DNA of 64,000 bases from positions 32,576,642-32,640,641 of the forward strand of contig NC_051072.1 of assembly GCF_004664715.2 (NCBI RefSeq), read 5' to 3'. A program made the position numbers and the translations under genes. This DNA comes from Peromyscus leucopus. Lineage: Eukaryota; Chordata; Mammalia; Rodentia; Cricetidae. Numbering within the stretch: position 1 is the first letter of the stretch; every line of letters starts with the position of its first letter. Of the stretch, positions 11,246 to 22,197 are shown one piece after another. The notes below the pieces were generated by a model that had not been told where the DNA came from, ran no database searches, and saw only the letters and a program-made list of their open reading frames with translations.

Positions 11246-12379
11246 CCTCTTTGATATGTTTATTAGCAAGTCTTTAACATGTCTGAAATTAAGGACTGAC
11301 TGCATGTGAATTGGGTTAAAATGACATACAGTACAGTAGCTGTGATATTGTATTGCAAGTAGTTCAGGTCGGGTTTGCAAGTTTCGATTTCAATAGTTGG
11401 ATCGAAGTTGGTTGGAAGACGCCCTTTAGCTCTCCGCTGTGATAATGTTACAGGTTTTTTGAAAATGAGATGCTGTTCTCTCTCCTGTCCCCTTCCTTTC
11501 CCTCCCCCCTGTCTTTCCCCTCTACCCCCTCCCCTGCATCCAATCCCCAAAGGAAGAAGGTCTGCTTGAGAATGGGTTTGATGGGAGTCACTATTTTATT
11601 TTCTTAGCGCCGGAGTGCTTTATACCAAAGTCTCAGCTTAGGATCACGGAAATTACCCACATTTCAAACATAAACTCTTGCTGAAGAGGCCTTCTGCCTA
11701 GCCGGTGAAGGATGGCCATTGTGGACTAGTGGTGGCTGATTGAGAAATGCCGCTTTATTTGCGCAGAAGGGAGGAAAGGCTTCTCTCAGCAGTTCTCAGA
11801 ACTGTAGGTGTCTGCATTTTCTTACCTCTTCCACTTCCCCACCCCCACTCCCCTCCCCTCCCATCTCTAATTTCAAACCCTTGAGAAGGGTGGCTGGCTC
11901 GGGAGAAACGCGGAAAGCGTACCGTTTGGAACCGCCTTTTTTTTTTTTTTTTGAGCGACCTGGCTCTTCCCTTTGCGGGCTCCCCCACAGGCTATGGTAG
12001 TCCCGGGGGTGGGGGTGGGGGACAAGCGCTCTGGTTCAGACGCCGCCGCCACCCACGCCGCGCGTTTAGCAAAGGTTCACCTGCCTGCGACAGAACCCAG
12101 GGGTGGACACAAAGCCCTGCCTCAAATTGGCCTCTAGTTCCTTTAGGGTCAGGACCACTCCATTCTCTCTTTCCCCCCTCCCACGCCCCATTCCCCATGC
12201 CAGGATCTTTCTTTGACTCTGGAAACTAGATTCATTTGTATGCGCGAGTGTAATGCCATTTTCAGTATCTGACAACTTAATAAATACGAAAGCTAAGTAC
12301 CCTAACCGTGTGTAGTGTGGCGCCTTATCCTCTGCAGCCCCTGACTCAGAGCAGGATGGTGGACGGAGGCTGGGCTGGA
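11246..12379. other. intergenic 3' flank with a CpG-rich patch
   Basis: Unique sequence without transposons. The part at ~11880-12110 is clearly richer in CpG than its surroundings (AAACGCGGAAAGCG, GACGCCGCCGCC, CACGCCGCGCG). No coding frame with support. Confidence 0.6.
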
Positions 12380-12730
12380 GACCCCGAGCGATGCCCGAGG
12401 CCCGCAGCAGCTCTTGAGTTTGCTTTCACCCTCTCCAAACCTGCGCAAGTCGGGAAGCGAGCCTCAATTAGGCTTTTGTTTGGCATCGTTCTACATAACG
12501 GGTTAATTACAGGCTCTACCATGAGGGCAGAAAGAAAACAAACTTTGCATTGAAAATGTTACAGTGCATTAGACATGCCCTTGATTACTTTGATTGTTGT
12601 GTCTAATTCTTGACAGAGGGGGTAATAATTTGGCGGGCGGTAATAATGACTTGTAGTTGTTTGCTGGGAAAAACAAGGGTTCTGTCTTATCTCATAAGGA
12701 TCTTCTTCCATGAAGGGCTCTCCCCCATCA
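12380..12730. promoter_or_regulatory. candidate ISL1 3' enhancer
   Basis: Repeat-free block 2.3-2.7 kb after the ISL1 stop codon. It contains homeodomain-type sites (CAATTAGG ~12464, GTTAATTAC ~12502, CTAATT ~12604), two copies of GGTAATAAT (12621-12629 and 12639-12647), a TCF/LEF match CTTTGAT (12588-12594) and a forkhead match TGTTTGC (12658-12664). A mammalian Isl1 second-heart-field enhancer with forkhead sites has been described roughly 3 kb downstream of the gene, and this position fits it. The identity is inference. Confidence 0.5.
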
Positions 12731-13159
12731 CCTATTTTTTCTTTTTCCTTTCTGTTCCTTTTCTTTTTTTTTTCTCGCCCCCCTCCCACGGTCAGGGTCT
12801 CTAATCTCCCATCACCAGAGTTGATTCTTTTTAGTTTCCTGGCTGATGTATTGAATCCTCTGCCCTTTGATTTCCCCTTCTCTCACCTTGTACCTAGGAA
12901 AGCTACCAAATAAGCATGCTCAAGGGTGGCAGGTACAATGTGAATTTGGAGTTAAGCCTGAAAGTGACTTGATTATGCAAATCCAGGGAGAGATGGAAAG
13001 ATCCCTGAAGTCCCTTTCCCACCAATAGCCTTTGGTGGACTCCAATGCATTGGGACAGAAACATGAGCAACCACAACTTTATTTAGACTTTCCATGCAAT
13101 GGGGCAAGACACACATCTCTGTTATCTTCCATCCTCTGGGCACTGATTTCTGAGATTAA

Positions 13160-13161
<2 letters not shown>

Positions 13162-13211
<50 letters not shown>
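13162..13211. repeat. (TG)n microsatellite
   Basis: About 25 consecutive TG units. Confidence 0.98.
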
Positions 13212-13212
<1 letters not shown>

Positions 13213-13868
13213 GTGATATTTTGTGTATGTAGCTGTCAGTTTGTTCTGAAGTAATTGAACAGCTTGCACCTAAGTAATTTAGCAGAGCGTGATGCATCAT
13301 TTTGATTTCACTTGCTAGATTCAAGATGTTTGTTGTCCAATGGCTGAGAATCTATTGATGGGTCGAGTTCTGGAACTCTCGATGAGAAAGATGTGTCTGC
13401 CCCTTCTAGCCTCCTTAAAATGTGTTCTAAAAAAATTAGTAGCTAGCATTTCTTCTTGTTTGCAAACCACCCTTGTTCCCTCTCTCCCTTTTTCTCTGCA
13501 CACCTCTGGAGACCCAGTTTCGAGCTCCCTTCTTCTAATCAGACCCTCTTATTTGCTGTTGTCTGTGTCCCCCACTCCCTTGTTAGTCTGAGCCCTTCAT
13601 TCTGGGTATTATGACTCATTTCCTCTAGTTCCTGAAAGCTATTATTTGATGCAATTGGAAACATCTCGGATGCTCCTCTTAAATCAGGGGATTCATATCA
13701 GCTCCCACACTTCTGAAGATATTATTACCCCATACAGTTTCCTCTTTGTTTGCCTTTCCTCAAAGGGATCAATGTTCCTTATCATTAAAAAGTTTTCTTT
13801 TAAGTTAGAATCATATTTGAAGACCCCCCATTGCAATAAAACTTCTGGTTATTTATAATTCTATAATT

Positions 13869-13920
13869 CTCTCTCTCTGTCTCTGTCTCTCTGTCTCTCT
13901 GTCTCTGTCTCTCTGTCTCT

Positions 13921-13954
<34 letters not shown>

Positions 13955-13960
13955 TGTGTT
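13869..13960. repeat. compound (TCTCTG)n-(TC)n-(TG)n microsatellite
   Basis: An irregular TCTCTG tract runs into TC and then TG dinucleotides. Confidence 0.95.
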
Positions 13961-15479
13961 GTGTCTCAGTTGCCCATGGACAACTTTTCTTGGTGTTCAG
14001 TATTCAAGGGCCAACTTTGTGATGCTCCCTTGCTCTTCACCCCCATCAGCATGTTAAACTCTTTTTGTTGACCTCTTAACAGTCTTAATTAACAGTCTTA
14101 ATCCCTCTGACTGCCAGCCAAAATAACAATGTGTGTTCAGGTTGCCTTAGAAATACGGTGTATTCCCTTAATGCTTTGCACTTAAAAGCTACAAACAAAC
14201 TTGATCATTGAAGTATAACTTTTCTGATTCCTACTAGGGATCACTTAGTTTTATTTTTCCCTAAGAAAACGAAGTGAAAAGTTTCTTAATTCAATCCACT
14301 CCTCCTCCAAATAGTTGTTTATTTGACACCCAGCCACTTTGGATTTTTTTCAATCTCATCCCTAACATAAGTAAACTAAATAGAAAGTGTTTATTTTCTT
14401 ATTTGTAAAGTTCAGTTTAGTTAACTTTTGTCAAGGAGATTTATAATCCAAATTAGGCTTCAATTCTATTGATTGAACCCCCCCCCCCAACTAACAATTA
14501 AGACGGTGTCACAACAAAGCAAGTCAGATTTTCTTTGGGCACATTGGAAGGCCAAGTATTTCTCTGCCTTAAAAAAAAAGTTACTTTAGAAAAATGGTTC
14601 TAAACCTTCAATTCTTATGACGGATTTGTAATAAAAGCACTGCAATGTGTACAGTGTGACTTGGTGTTTTCAAACTCCAAGTACTTAATTCAAGGCTCTG
14701 GCAGAGAATCTGTTTCCTCATCTTTCCTGATTGTTGTTCTCTTGATAACCAAGCAAGCCACTGAACGGCTGTTTGAGCCCAGGCGCCACAAACATAAACT
14801 TCACAGCTTACAATGTCCCAAGCATGATGGAAGGTCTTTCCACACCTCTCCAGAGACTTCTGAAGTGTAGACAGAGAAGTTGGTTCACAGGCATCCGAGA
14901 AGGGGGAGGGGAGGTTGTTGTGAGCGTTGTTACAAACACATCCTTTAATTTTATGATGCTGCAGACATTGGCTCGGAGAAGTCAGTTTCTGAGCCTTCAG
15001 GAGTACAGTCTCTTCTCGGAACACCACTTAAGACTCCTTGTTTCTACAAAAATAAAAGTAAAAATAAAACCAATATAATTCTGCTTATACCTCTACAAAA
15101 ACGTGGAACAGGTATAGACACATGACTTATAAAAAGAAAATACTGTTGTTGTTGTTTTCCAGAAAGGGGACACCCAATTTTGTGAGACAGTTGGGGGTAG
15201 TGACTGCTTTTGATCAGGTAGGATGAGAAGACACCCTTTTTGAATAGTCTGGTGGGAGATTTCACTTAGCTAGAGTGTTACCCATTTCTCGACTGGGATC
15301 CGTTTCCATTTTATTGATCAAAAAGTTCACCATCATTTTTTGAGGGATGTAATTTGTGGAACTGACTTTATATCTGCATGAAGTTCTAGTGGTCTTCCCA
15401 AGGGTCTGTTTCCTGTGTGCTGGGGAATCCGCCAGTTGTGAAGATTGCTGGGGGGGGGGGTGTGTGGGTGTCCCTCACA

Positions 15480-15965
15480 CTCGTCTAACCAGCCCCACCA
15501 CTCCCGCGGGCAAGTCGGCCCTTGATCCCTTAAAGGAGCGACAATCGTCGTAGCCCAGAAGAGGAAAAGGGGGTGTTTCTGGGCCCTTCTCTTTCAGGAG
15601 TTGATCAGGTTGGCAGATCTGGAGGGCTAATCCAAACAAGGCGCTTGACTTGTGAGGTCGCGAGTCTAGACAGAGCTGGTGGCTCGGCGGCTCCTTATCT
15701 TTCCCTGGAATCAGCCGAAGAGGCGCTCCCCGGCCCACTGCACTCGGCTCCCGGGGCCGGAGCCACTGCGCTGCGCAGACCGCACAGCAAACACAGCACC
15801 TGAGGCTTTACAGCTTGCTTTATTGTTTAATGGAGAAAGCTGCAAAACATTCATTTGTCTTTGCGGCCCCGCGCCCCGGCGGCTGCTTTGTGCCACCAGC
15901 GCTGGGTGGGAGTGTCGTCCAGCTTTAGGCTGAGTGGGTCGCGTCCCCACACTGGGTAGCTGTGC
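15480..15965. promoter_or_regulatory. orphan CpG-rich patch (possible CpG island)
   Basis: About 0.5 kb with many CpGs (e.g. ACAATCGTCGTAG, GGCTCGGCGGC, GCGGCCCCGCGCCCCGGCGG) in a flank that is otherwise CpG-poor, 5.4-5.9 kb after the ISL1 stop codon. It could be a promoter of an unannotated transcript or a CpG-rich regulatory element. A good donor-like GTGAGT occurs at 15975-15980. No coding frame with support. Confidence 0.5.
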
Positions 15966-15987
15966 CACTTGCGTGTGAGTGCGCACG

Positions 15988-15989
<2 letters not shown>

Positions 15990-16083
<94 letters not shown>

Positions 16084-16085
16084 CT
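15990..16085. repeat. (CT)n microsatellite
   Basis: About 90 bp of pure CT repeat directly beside the CpG-rich patch. The minus-strand Arg-Glu frame through it is an artefact. Confidence 0.98.
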
Positions 16086-16712
16086 GTAGCCCAGTAGAGC
16101 CTTGGGGAAACCCAACCTAAGCCTTTTCCTTGTTTCTGTACACCCAGGAGGCTGAGGATCCGAGGGACTGTGGGAGAGAGTGGTGGGAGAATCCAGTATC
16201 TCTGCTAGCTGCCTGGAAATGACAATTCTGTGCTATAGCCATTTATAGTTTGCAGGGTCAGTGGGCGCTGACTCAAGGGCGATCAATAAAAACATTGAGT
16301 TCAATAAGCTGCTCTTCTTTCCTTTCCAAATGTACCCAGCAGAATGCGTCACCATCTTGGACAGGGTGTTCCTGCTTGGCCAATGCCCTTTCTCTACAGC
16401 TAGCACAAATGACTTGTGTTTTCCTGAGCACTTTACTGGGCAAACCATGGAAATCTTGATCTTCCTTCACTAGCTTCCACCACAGAGATGCTGGCGTTGC
16501 CATGTGCTGGGGAACAAGAGAACCCCAGGGTCCACTGTAGGATGCCTTGTAACAACCAGTCTTGAGGATTGGTAAACATTCTGTGGCTTGCATTCAAATT
16601 AATTGAACATGGTTAAGCTAATTATCATTTTACTCATTCCCTCTGGATTTGTTTTCTTGTTTCAAAAAGTGTAAGTTATAAAGGGTTCTAGTTGCCTCTT
16701 ATTCTCTATTCT
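16086..16712. other. intergenic unique DNA
   Basis: No recognised repeat or gene. The stretch at ~16585-16640 is AT-rich with TAAT-type motifs (AATTAATTGAAC, CTAATTATC). Confidence 0.6.
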
Positions 16713-16930
16713 TGATGAGGAAGGGAGGGAGGGGGGAGATGGGGAAAGGGGGAGGCTGGGGGAGAAGAAGAGGGAGGGTGATAAAGGGAATAAAGAAAAT
16801 GAGTGGGATAGAGGGAGAGGGAGAGAGACCCAGAGAGGAGAGGCAAGGAGAGAGGAAGGAGAGGGAAGGAGAGAGGGAGGGAGAGAGATAGAGGAGAGGG
16901 AGGGAGAGGAGAGAGATAGAGCTAGAGATT
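16713..16930. repeat. long purine-rich (GA/GGA)n tract
   Basis: Nearly unbroken purine strand of about 215 bp with irregular GGGA, GAGA and GGAA units. Confidence 0.95.
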
Positions 16931-18328
16931 GATTATACTGCCATTGTTTGTAAACCCAGCCATAAATGTAGGTGAGGGTAATTGGATTACTGGATTATCA
17001 CTAAAGGCAATGTAGACAAACACCATCTCCTCCCTAATTTTGGGGAGGACAGCAAATGCGAGCCTTTTCCTGTCTGTCCTCTGTATAAAAACTGTGCACC
17101 CACACGAAATAAGATAGACTAGGGCAAAATTCAGTTTCATGAAAGGCACCAGTTTCAGTAGGGAGGTTTTGAAGTGAATACCATTTCTTTCTCCACAAAA
17201 TAATCCCTAGCAGTAACTGGGCACTGACTGATCTTTTTCTCGTGGGTAAAGGTGACTGTTTATAAGGACCTGTCACAAATACAATGTGTTGCTTGAAACT
17301 TGTTAAACTTAGCAGGTATATGGCGATAATAGTAGACAGGCCACTGAATATGATAAGGGAAAACATGGTGGGAACTCAGTTTTAAGAGCCAGGAAAGATC
17401 TTACTTTTTCCTAATAGTCTTTTTAACTCATGATTTTCCAATACATTTCATCATCCTTCTCATAGAGGTCTGTAACACACAACAGTAAACTAGTCCTCAT
17501 TCAATGGGAAACACAGTTTTGAAAAATATTACATGTGTAGGTTCTAGTCTGTAGTTACTTTGATGATTTAAATATCATTCTCAATTAATTTAAATACTTT
17601 TCCTTTGGTAAAATCATAGCAGTTAAGAACAGCAGAAACATATTTGTTTGAAAGATTTTTAACAATTAGTCATCTGAACAACTGTAAATATTTTAAATAA
17701 AGGAGAAGTTTATTTTGAAATATGTTTAACAAAAGCAAACCTCTATCTGATTTCTGGTGGAATTATTGCAAAATAAGAAGGTGACAAGCTTAATTTGTAA
17801 AAAAAAAAAAAAAAAAAAAGACACAAACTTCAAAACAATATATTTTTGAATATTAATAAGAACAAAATCTTTTGAGCTCAGGCTAAACTGTCATTTTAAT
17901 AAAAATGTCATGTGTAGCCCAGAGTTATTTAACATTTATTTCAGTGGTCTAAGAATTTTGGTAATGGGAGACTGCTTTTCTACAAAGAAACATTTGAAGG
18001 AAAGTGGCCAAGCAGATTAAATAGCATTTAAATTTTAATTCACAAAACAACAGGGACGACTTTATTTGTAAAATATGGTAATATACTTCCACTGAGAGTG
18101 AAGCACTGATACTTAAAAAGATTAGAGGTGGAAAATATGGATTATCAATTTCTAGAGAGGGAAACTTCTTAGAAAATTCAGAAATCACTCATTTATTTTC
18201 CTTTGTAATAGCTGAAAATATTTTGGAGCTTGATACTTAGAATTTCTGGTTTTGTGTCAAAGTATGTTGGATATTTAAAGATTATCATGTATTCTTTTTT
18301 ATTTTGTGTTTATTTATTTATTTTACAG
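16931..18328. other. intergenic AT-rich unique DNA
   Basis: No recognised transposon. A run of ~21 A lies at ~17800. Its right end is a T-rich tract that could act as polypyrimidine tract for the candidate exon at 18329. Confidence 0.6.
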
Positions 18329-18420
18329 CATCAAACTCGCTAGTCATTCTCGAATTTTGTACAGTTGTTCCAGATTGGAAAAACTGGATGGAGTATAGTA
18401 CCTTGGAAATGAAAACTCGG
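18329..18420 (+). ncRNA. candidate internal exon of an unannotated downstream transcript
   Basis: The 92-bp segment is preceded by a long T-rich tract ending in TTTATTTTACAG (18317-18328) and followed at once by the strong donor GTAAGTTT (18421). The third forward frame is open across all 30 codons and contains DWKNW. The first and second frames have stops. I do not recognise a protein. It may be an exon of a non-coding RNA or a short-peptide transcript. Splicing is inferred only from the signals. Confidence 0.35.
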
Positions 18421-19201
18421 GTAAGTTTTAGTTCTCTGAGCCCGTGAGAGGAGACTAGTAAGTCTCATTAAGTGTCCTGGAAAATGCCCTTGAGTATCAT
18501 GTGTAAAAAGGGTCTTGGAGAGATTTCAAGTCACAGCGTCTTTATAGAAAGTCTGCCGAGGCCGAAACAATCTACAAAGTAATTTTGATCATATCTAGGC
18601 CCAGTTGATACGCTAGTCTCACAAATGAAAGTAAATATATGAAATGATAGAAATAGAATTTACTTTAGAAAAAAGATGTTTCATAGAAGCAAAAAAAAAA
18701 AAAGAAAGAAAGAAAAGGTCTGGAAATATTTCCCACACCTTTTAGAATTTTAACACCAATCCTGAATTAACCAGTATTCCGAGAAAATACAGGCAGGCCA
18801 AATACAGAAAGCACAGCTTCTTCCCGCAGAGATCTGGAACCAAAGCTGCTAGATGCTGCTTGCAAGCCCTCCGTAGAGGAGGTGGTTTCAATTGAATTAT
18901 TTACAGGCTTTTGAATGATGCTCTGTTTATTTGTGTTTCTTTAGCACTAGGGGCATGCTATATGAAATCAGTCTGGTGGAGAAATGCATGCATTTGTGAT
19001 GTGTATGATGGCAGCCTTGGTTGGCTGTGGCTAGAGGTTTCTCTCAGGCACAGATCACTGTGGTGTTAGAATGCACTTGATAACTTTGTTGAATACAACA
19101 TCCGTCCCAGGATATAAATGATGAATGTGACTCCTTACCCGTGTTGTTTAGGTTTTTTCTAAATCTCCTTCAGGGACTCTGCAGACGAAGACTCTTTTAG
19201 G

Positions 19202-19246
<45 letters not shown>

Positions 19247-19710
19247 GAGGATATTAAGGAAAGAGTTGGCTTCTTTTGTAGCACGGGCACAGCATGGTTG
19301 TTTGTGCCATGACACGGCACTTCTCCATCTGTAAAGCACTTTACAGTTATCAGTTATTCGTGAGAACTCCCAGGGCCTGTTTCTCAGTGACCTCTGTACC
19401 TACTTCTCGGTACAGTTCTCGGTTCCTCACCTGTCTTTCATATACGTGATAGCAGTACCTCAAAGGAGTAATATGTTGTCATTGGTGACTCTAGTGAGGT
19501 GAGGACTGCATTAGGTCAGCAGATACTATTTAAGGGAATTTTCAGTGATGCCTGCTTTCTTTACATCCAGGTACCAAGGAAGATACTGTTAGGATAGTGG
19601 GTGAGTACCACAAACAGCAAAAACAATAACAACAACAACAAATCAAAATGAATACAAACAAACAGAAAACAACAACTAAAATCCTACAACTATCTCCTTA
19701 AAGGAGTAGG
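18421..19710. other. intergenic unique DNA
   Basis: No gene recognised. It contains a 40-base T-run at 19204-19243 and an AAC/CAA-rich patch at ~19612-19680. The T-run has no obvious SINE attached. Confidence 0.6.
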
Positions 19711-19868
19711 TTTTTTGTTTGTTTGTTTGTTTGTTTTTCGAGACAGGGTTTCTCTGTGTAGCTTTGCGCCTTTCCTGGATCTCACTCTGTAGACCAGGCT
19801 GGTCTCGAACTCACAGAGATCTGCCTGCCTCTGTTGGAATTAAAGGCGTGCACCACTACCGCCCAGCT
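19711..19868 (-). mobile_element. B1 SINE with target duplication
   Basis: 7SL-derived B1, antisense: T-rich tail, then GAGACAGGGTTTCTCTGTG and the rest of the element. It is flanked by AGGAGTAGG direct repeats (19702-19710 and 19869-19877). It is the first interspersed repeat seen in the window. Confidence 0.95.
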
Positions 19869-20024
19869 AGGAGTAGGCCTTAACATTTATTTATTTCAAA
19901 GTCACTCTATACTCTTAGAAAAAATATTTTGTTAGGGTGAGTCACATTTGCATTTCTTTATTTTATGATAAATTTAAAAGGCAAATTTATACATACTATT
20001 ATTTCATTTAAAGAACTCACCATG

Positions 20025-20179
20025 CCCGGGCGGTGGTGGTGCACGCCTTTAATTCCAGCACTCGGGAGGCAGAGGCAGGCAGATCTCTGTGAGTTCGAGG
20101 CCAGCCTGGTCTACAGAGTGAGTAGAGAAACCCTGTCTCGAAAAACCAAAAAAAGAAAGAAAAAAAAAAAAAAAAAAAA
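20025..20179 (+). mobile_element. B1 SINE with target duplication
   Basis: Full-length B1 starting at GCCCGGGCGGTGG with a long A tail. The 14-bp duplication AAGAACTCACCATG lies at 20011-20024 and 20180-20193, so this is a fairly young insertion. Confidence 0.96.
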
Positions 20180-20210
20180 AAGAACTCACCATGTCTTATC
20201 ATGAGCAACT

Positions 20211-20660
20211 TTTTAAAATTTTATTTTATAATTTAATTTAACTTTACATATCAGCCACAGATTCCCTTGTCGTCCCCCCCAAATTCACCCCCCCAACGCC
20301 TTCTCCCTCAGCCCACCCCCATTCCCATCTCCTCCAGGGCAAAGACTCCCCTGAGGATTGAGTTCAACCTGGTAGATTCAGTCCAGGCAGGTCCAGTCCC
20401 CTCCTCCCAGGCTGAGCCAAGTGTCTCTGCATAAGCCCCAGGTTTCAAACAGCCAGCTCATGCACTGAGTACAGGACCAGGTCCCACTGCCTGGATGCCT
20501 CCCAAACAGATCAAGCTAATCAACTGTCTCACTTATCCAGAGAGTCTGATCCAGTTGGGGGCTCATCAACGATTGGTTCATAGTTCATGTGTTTCCATTC
20601 GTTTGGCTATTCTTCCCTGTGCTTTTTCCATCCTTGGTCTCGCCAATTGGACTCCTGGAG
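20211..20660 (-). mobile_element. 5'-truncated L1 3'-UTR fragment
   Basis: Antisense L1 tail (ATCAGCCACAGATTCCC ...) that matches the tail of the large L1 at 48.1-48.5 kb. It is flanked by ATGAGCAACT copies at 20201-20210 and 20661-20670. Confidence 0.88.
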
Positions 20661-20666
20661 ATGAGC

Positions 20667-20670
<4 letters not shown>

Positions 20671-20702
<32 letters not shown>

Positions 20703-20849
20703 GTTTTTCGAGACAGGGTTTCTCTGTGTAGCTTTGCGCCTTTCCTGGAACTCACTTGGTAGCCCAGGCTGGCCTCGAACTCACAGAGATCTGCCTGCAT
20801 CTGCCTCCCGAGTGCTGGAATTAAAGGCGTGCGCCACCACCGCCCGGCT
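20671..20849 (-). mobile_element. B1 SINE inserted at the L1 boundary
   Basis: Antisense B1 with a ~31-base T tail, flanked by GATGAGCAACT at 20660-20670 and 20850-20860. It landed in the right-hand target duplication of the preceding L1 fragment. Confidence 0.95.
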
Positions 20850-21066
20850 GATGAGCAACTTTTTAATGATAAAATAACTTTGGTTTGTGAAACAAACAAA
20901 AGCAAAATGAGTTGCATCGTTTTCTGGTTTGGTGAACCTCAAAATGTCAGGTTTAATATATGACACATCTTGTAGCTTCTGGAACCCTGTGCCTACTTGT
21001 GAGAAGATGAAAGTCAAGAAAGCAAATGGAATCAGAGAATTATTCTGAGAAGAGTTTTGGTCTCAG

Positions 21067-21197
21067 ATTGGACCTGGCGGTGCATTTCTGTAGTCCAGCA
21101 TGAAGAAGAGAAAGGCAACAAGTTAGAAACTAAGCTGAGGTGCATAGCAAGGTCGAGGCCAGCCAGAGCTACAAAACAAGACCCTTTCACAAAAAAA
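21067..21197 (+). mobile_element. old degraded B1-like SINE
   Basis: Diverged B1 order is visible: CTGGCGGTGCATTTCTGTAG, then AAGGTCGAGGCCAGCC and CAAGACCC with an A tail. Confidence 0.7.
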
Positions 21198-21413
21198 TGA
21201 ACAGACTGAAACAGAATCTATGAAATACACATATGCGAAGATTTTTTTTTTTTTTGCTCACAGACCCCTGGAAAATTCTCTTAGGGAGTCTGAGAACACA
21301 TCCTGAGAACCACAGCCTTAAAATATCCTTTTACAGGATAGGAAACTATTGCCTGTGGAAATTTAATTGTGGATATTATTGGGCTAATGATAGAGGCTTT
21401 TTACAAAGATTTG

Positions 21414-21655
21414 TCTTTATTTTTTTGTGTGAGGGTTTGCATGTACATATGCATGTATGTAGGCATATATGTATGTATGTATGCATGTATGTATGTATGT
21501 GTGTGTGTGTGCCATGTACATAACTGATGCCCATGGCACTGGAGTTATAGCTGTGAGTTGCTGTCATGTGGGTGATGAAAACCAAATCTGGGTCCTTTGC
21601 CAGAACAATAAAAAAAATCCTCTTAACTGCTGAGTCATCTTTCCAGCACCTTGTT
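21414..21655 (-). mobile_element. B2/B3-type SINE with (ATGT)n
   Basis: The antisense tRNA-like head (TAACTGCTGAGTCATCTTTCC) lies at its right end. The body includes a (TATG)n microsatellite at ~21450-21510. Confidence 0.8.
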
Positions 21656-21678
21656 TTTGTTTTTAAGATAAATCCCTT

Positions 21679-21796
21679 ATTATACATATATATATCTCTC
21701 CCATATATCCATATATGTATGTATTTTTATACATATATATGTATATATTATATACATAGATGAATATATGTACATATATATGTCTTTGTATGTGTG
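21679..21796. repeat. AT-rich (ATATAC)n low-complexity
   Basis: Alternating TATA and TACATA tract. Confidence 0.9.
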
Positions 21797-22197
21797 TGAC
21801 TTTTTAATTCTTTCATCAAACATTTATCTGAAAGCCTATCTTATCAAGGGGAAAAGTAATGTTATATAATGAATACTTCTGGTCTTCATGGTAAAAACAA
21901 AACAAAACAAAACTCTAGAATGGACAGGCACATACATGTATGCTAAGTGATCTTCTTGAAGTGTGTGAGACTTCAGTCTTTTTGGAACCTAACCTTTCAA
22001 AGTTATGGAAGTGTTGAACATTCACCCATACCAAACACTACTGATAGAAGATAGGTGGAACTTGACACTGTTTTGATATAATGAATTCAATAGCTATGAT
22101 CTGGCTTTTGATATGAATGTGACTGACTAAAGAAGGAAGATAGGAAGGCAAGAACCATTATGGTTTAGTGAGATGAGTGTGGTTGTTATAGTTGATA

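Larger units (their letters stand above)
12731..15470. other. intergenic, transposon-free unique DNA
   Basis: No gene and no recognised SINE or LINE. It holds a (TG)n run and a compound pyrimidine/GT microsatellite. Otherwise nothing assignable. Confidence 0.7.

Noticed and set aside
12269..12274. AATAAA beyond the ISL1 3' UTR
   Set aside because: It lies about 1 kb after the likely transcript end, with no supporting exon signature, so I do not call it an ISL1 poly(A) site.
14608..15027. 139-codon minus-strand open frame
   Set aside because: No domain, no splice or promoter context, and no resemblance to a known protein. Length is within chance for non-coding DNA of this size.
15711..16115. 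134-codon minus-strand open frame
   Set aside because: It is mostly an Arg-Glu repeat from the (CT)n tract, with no recognisable domain or splice context.
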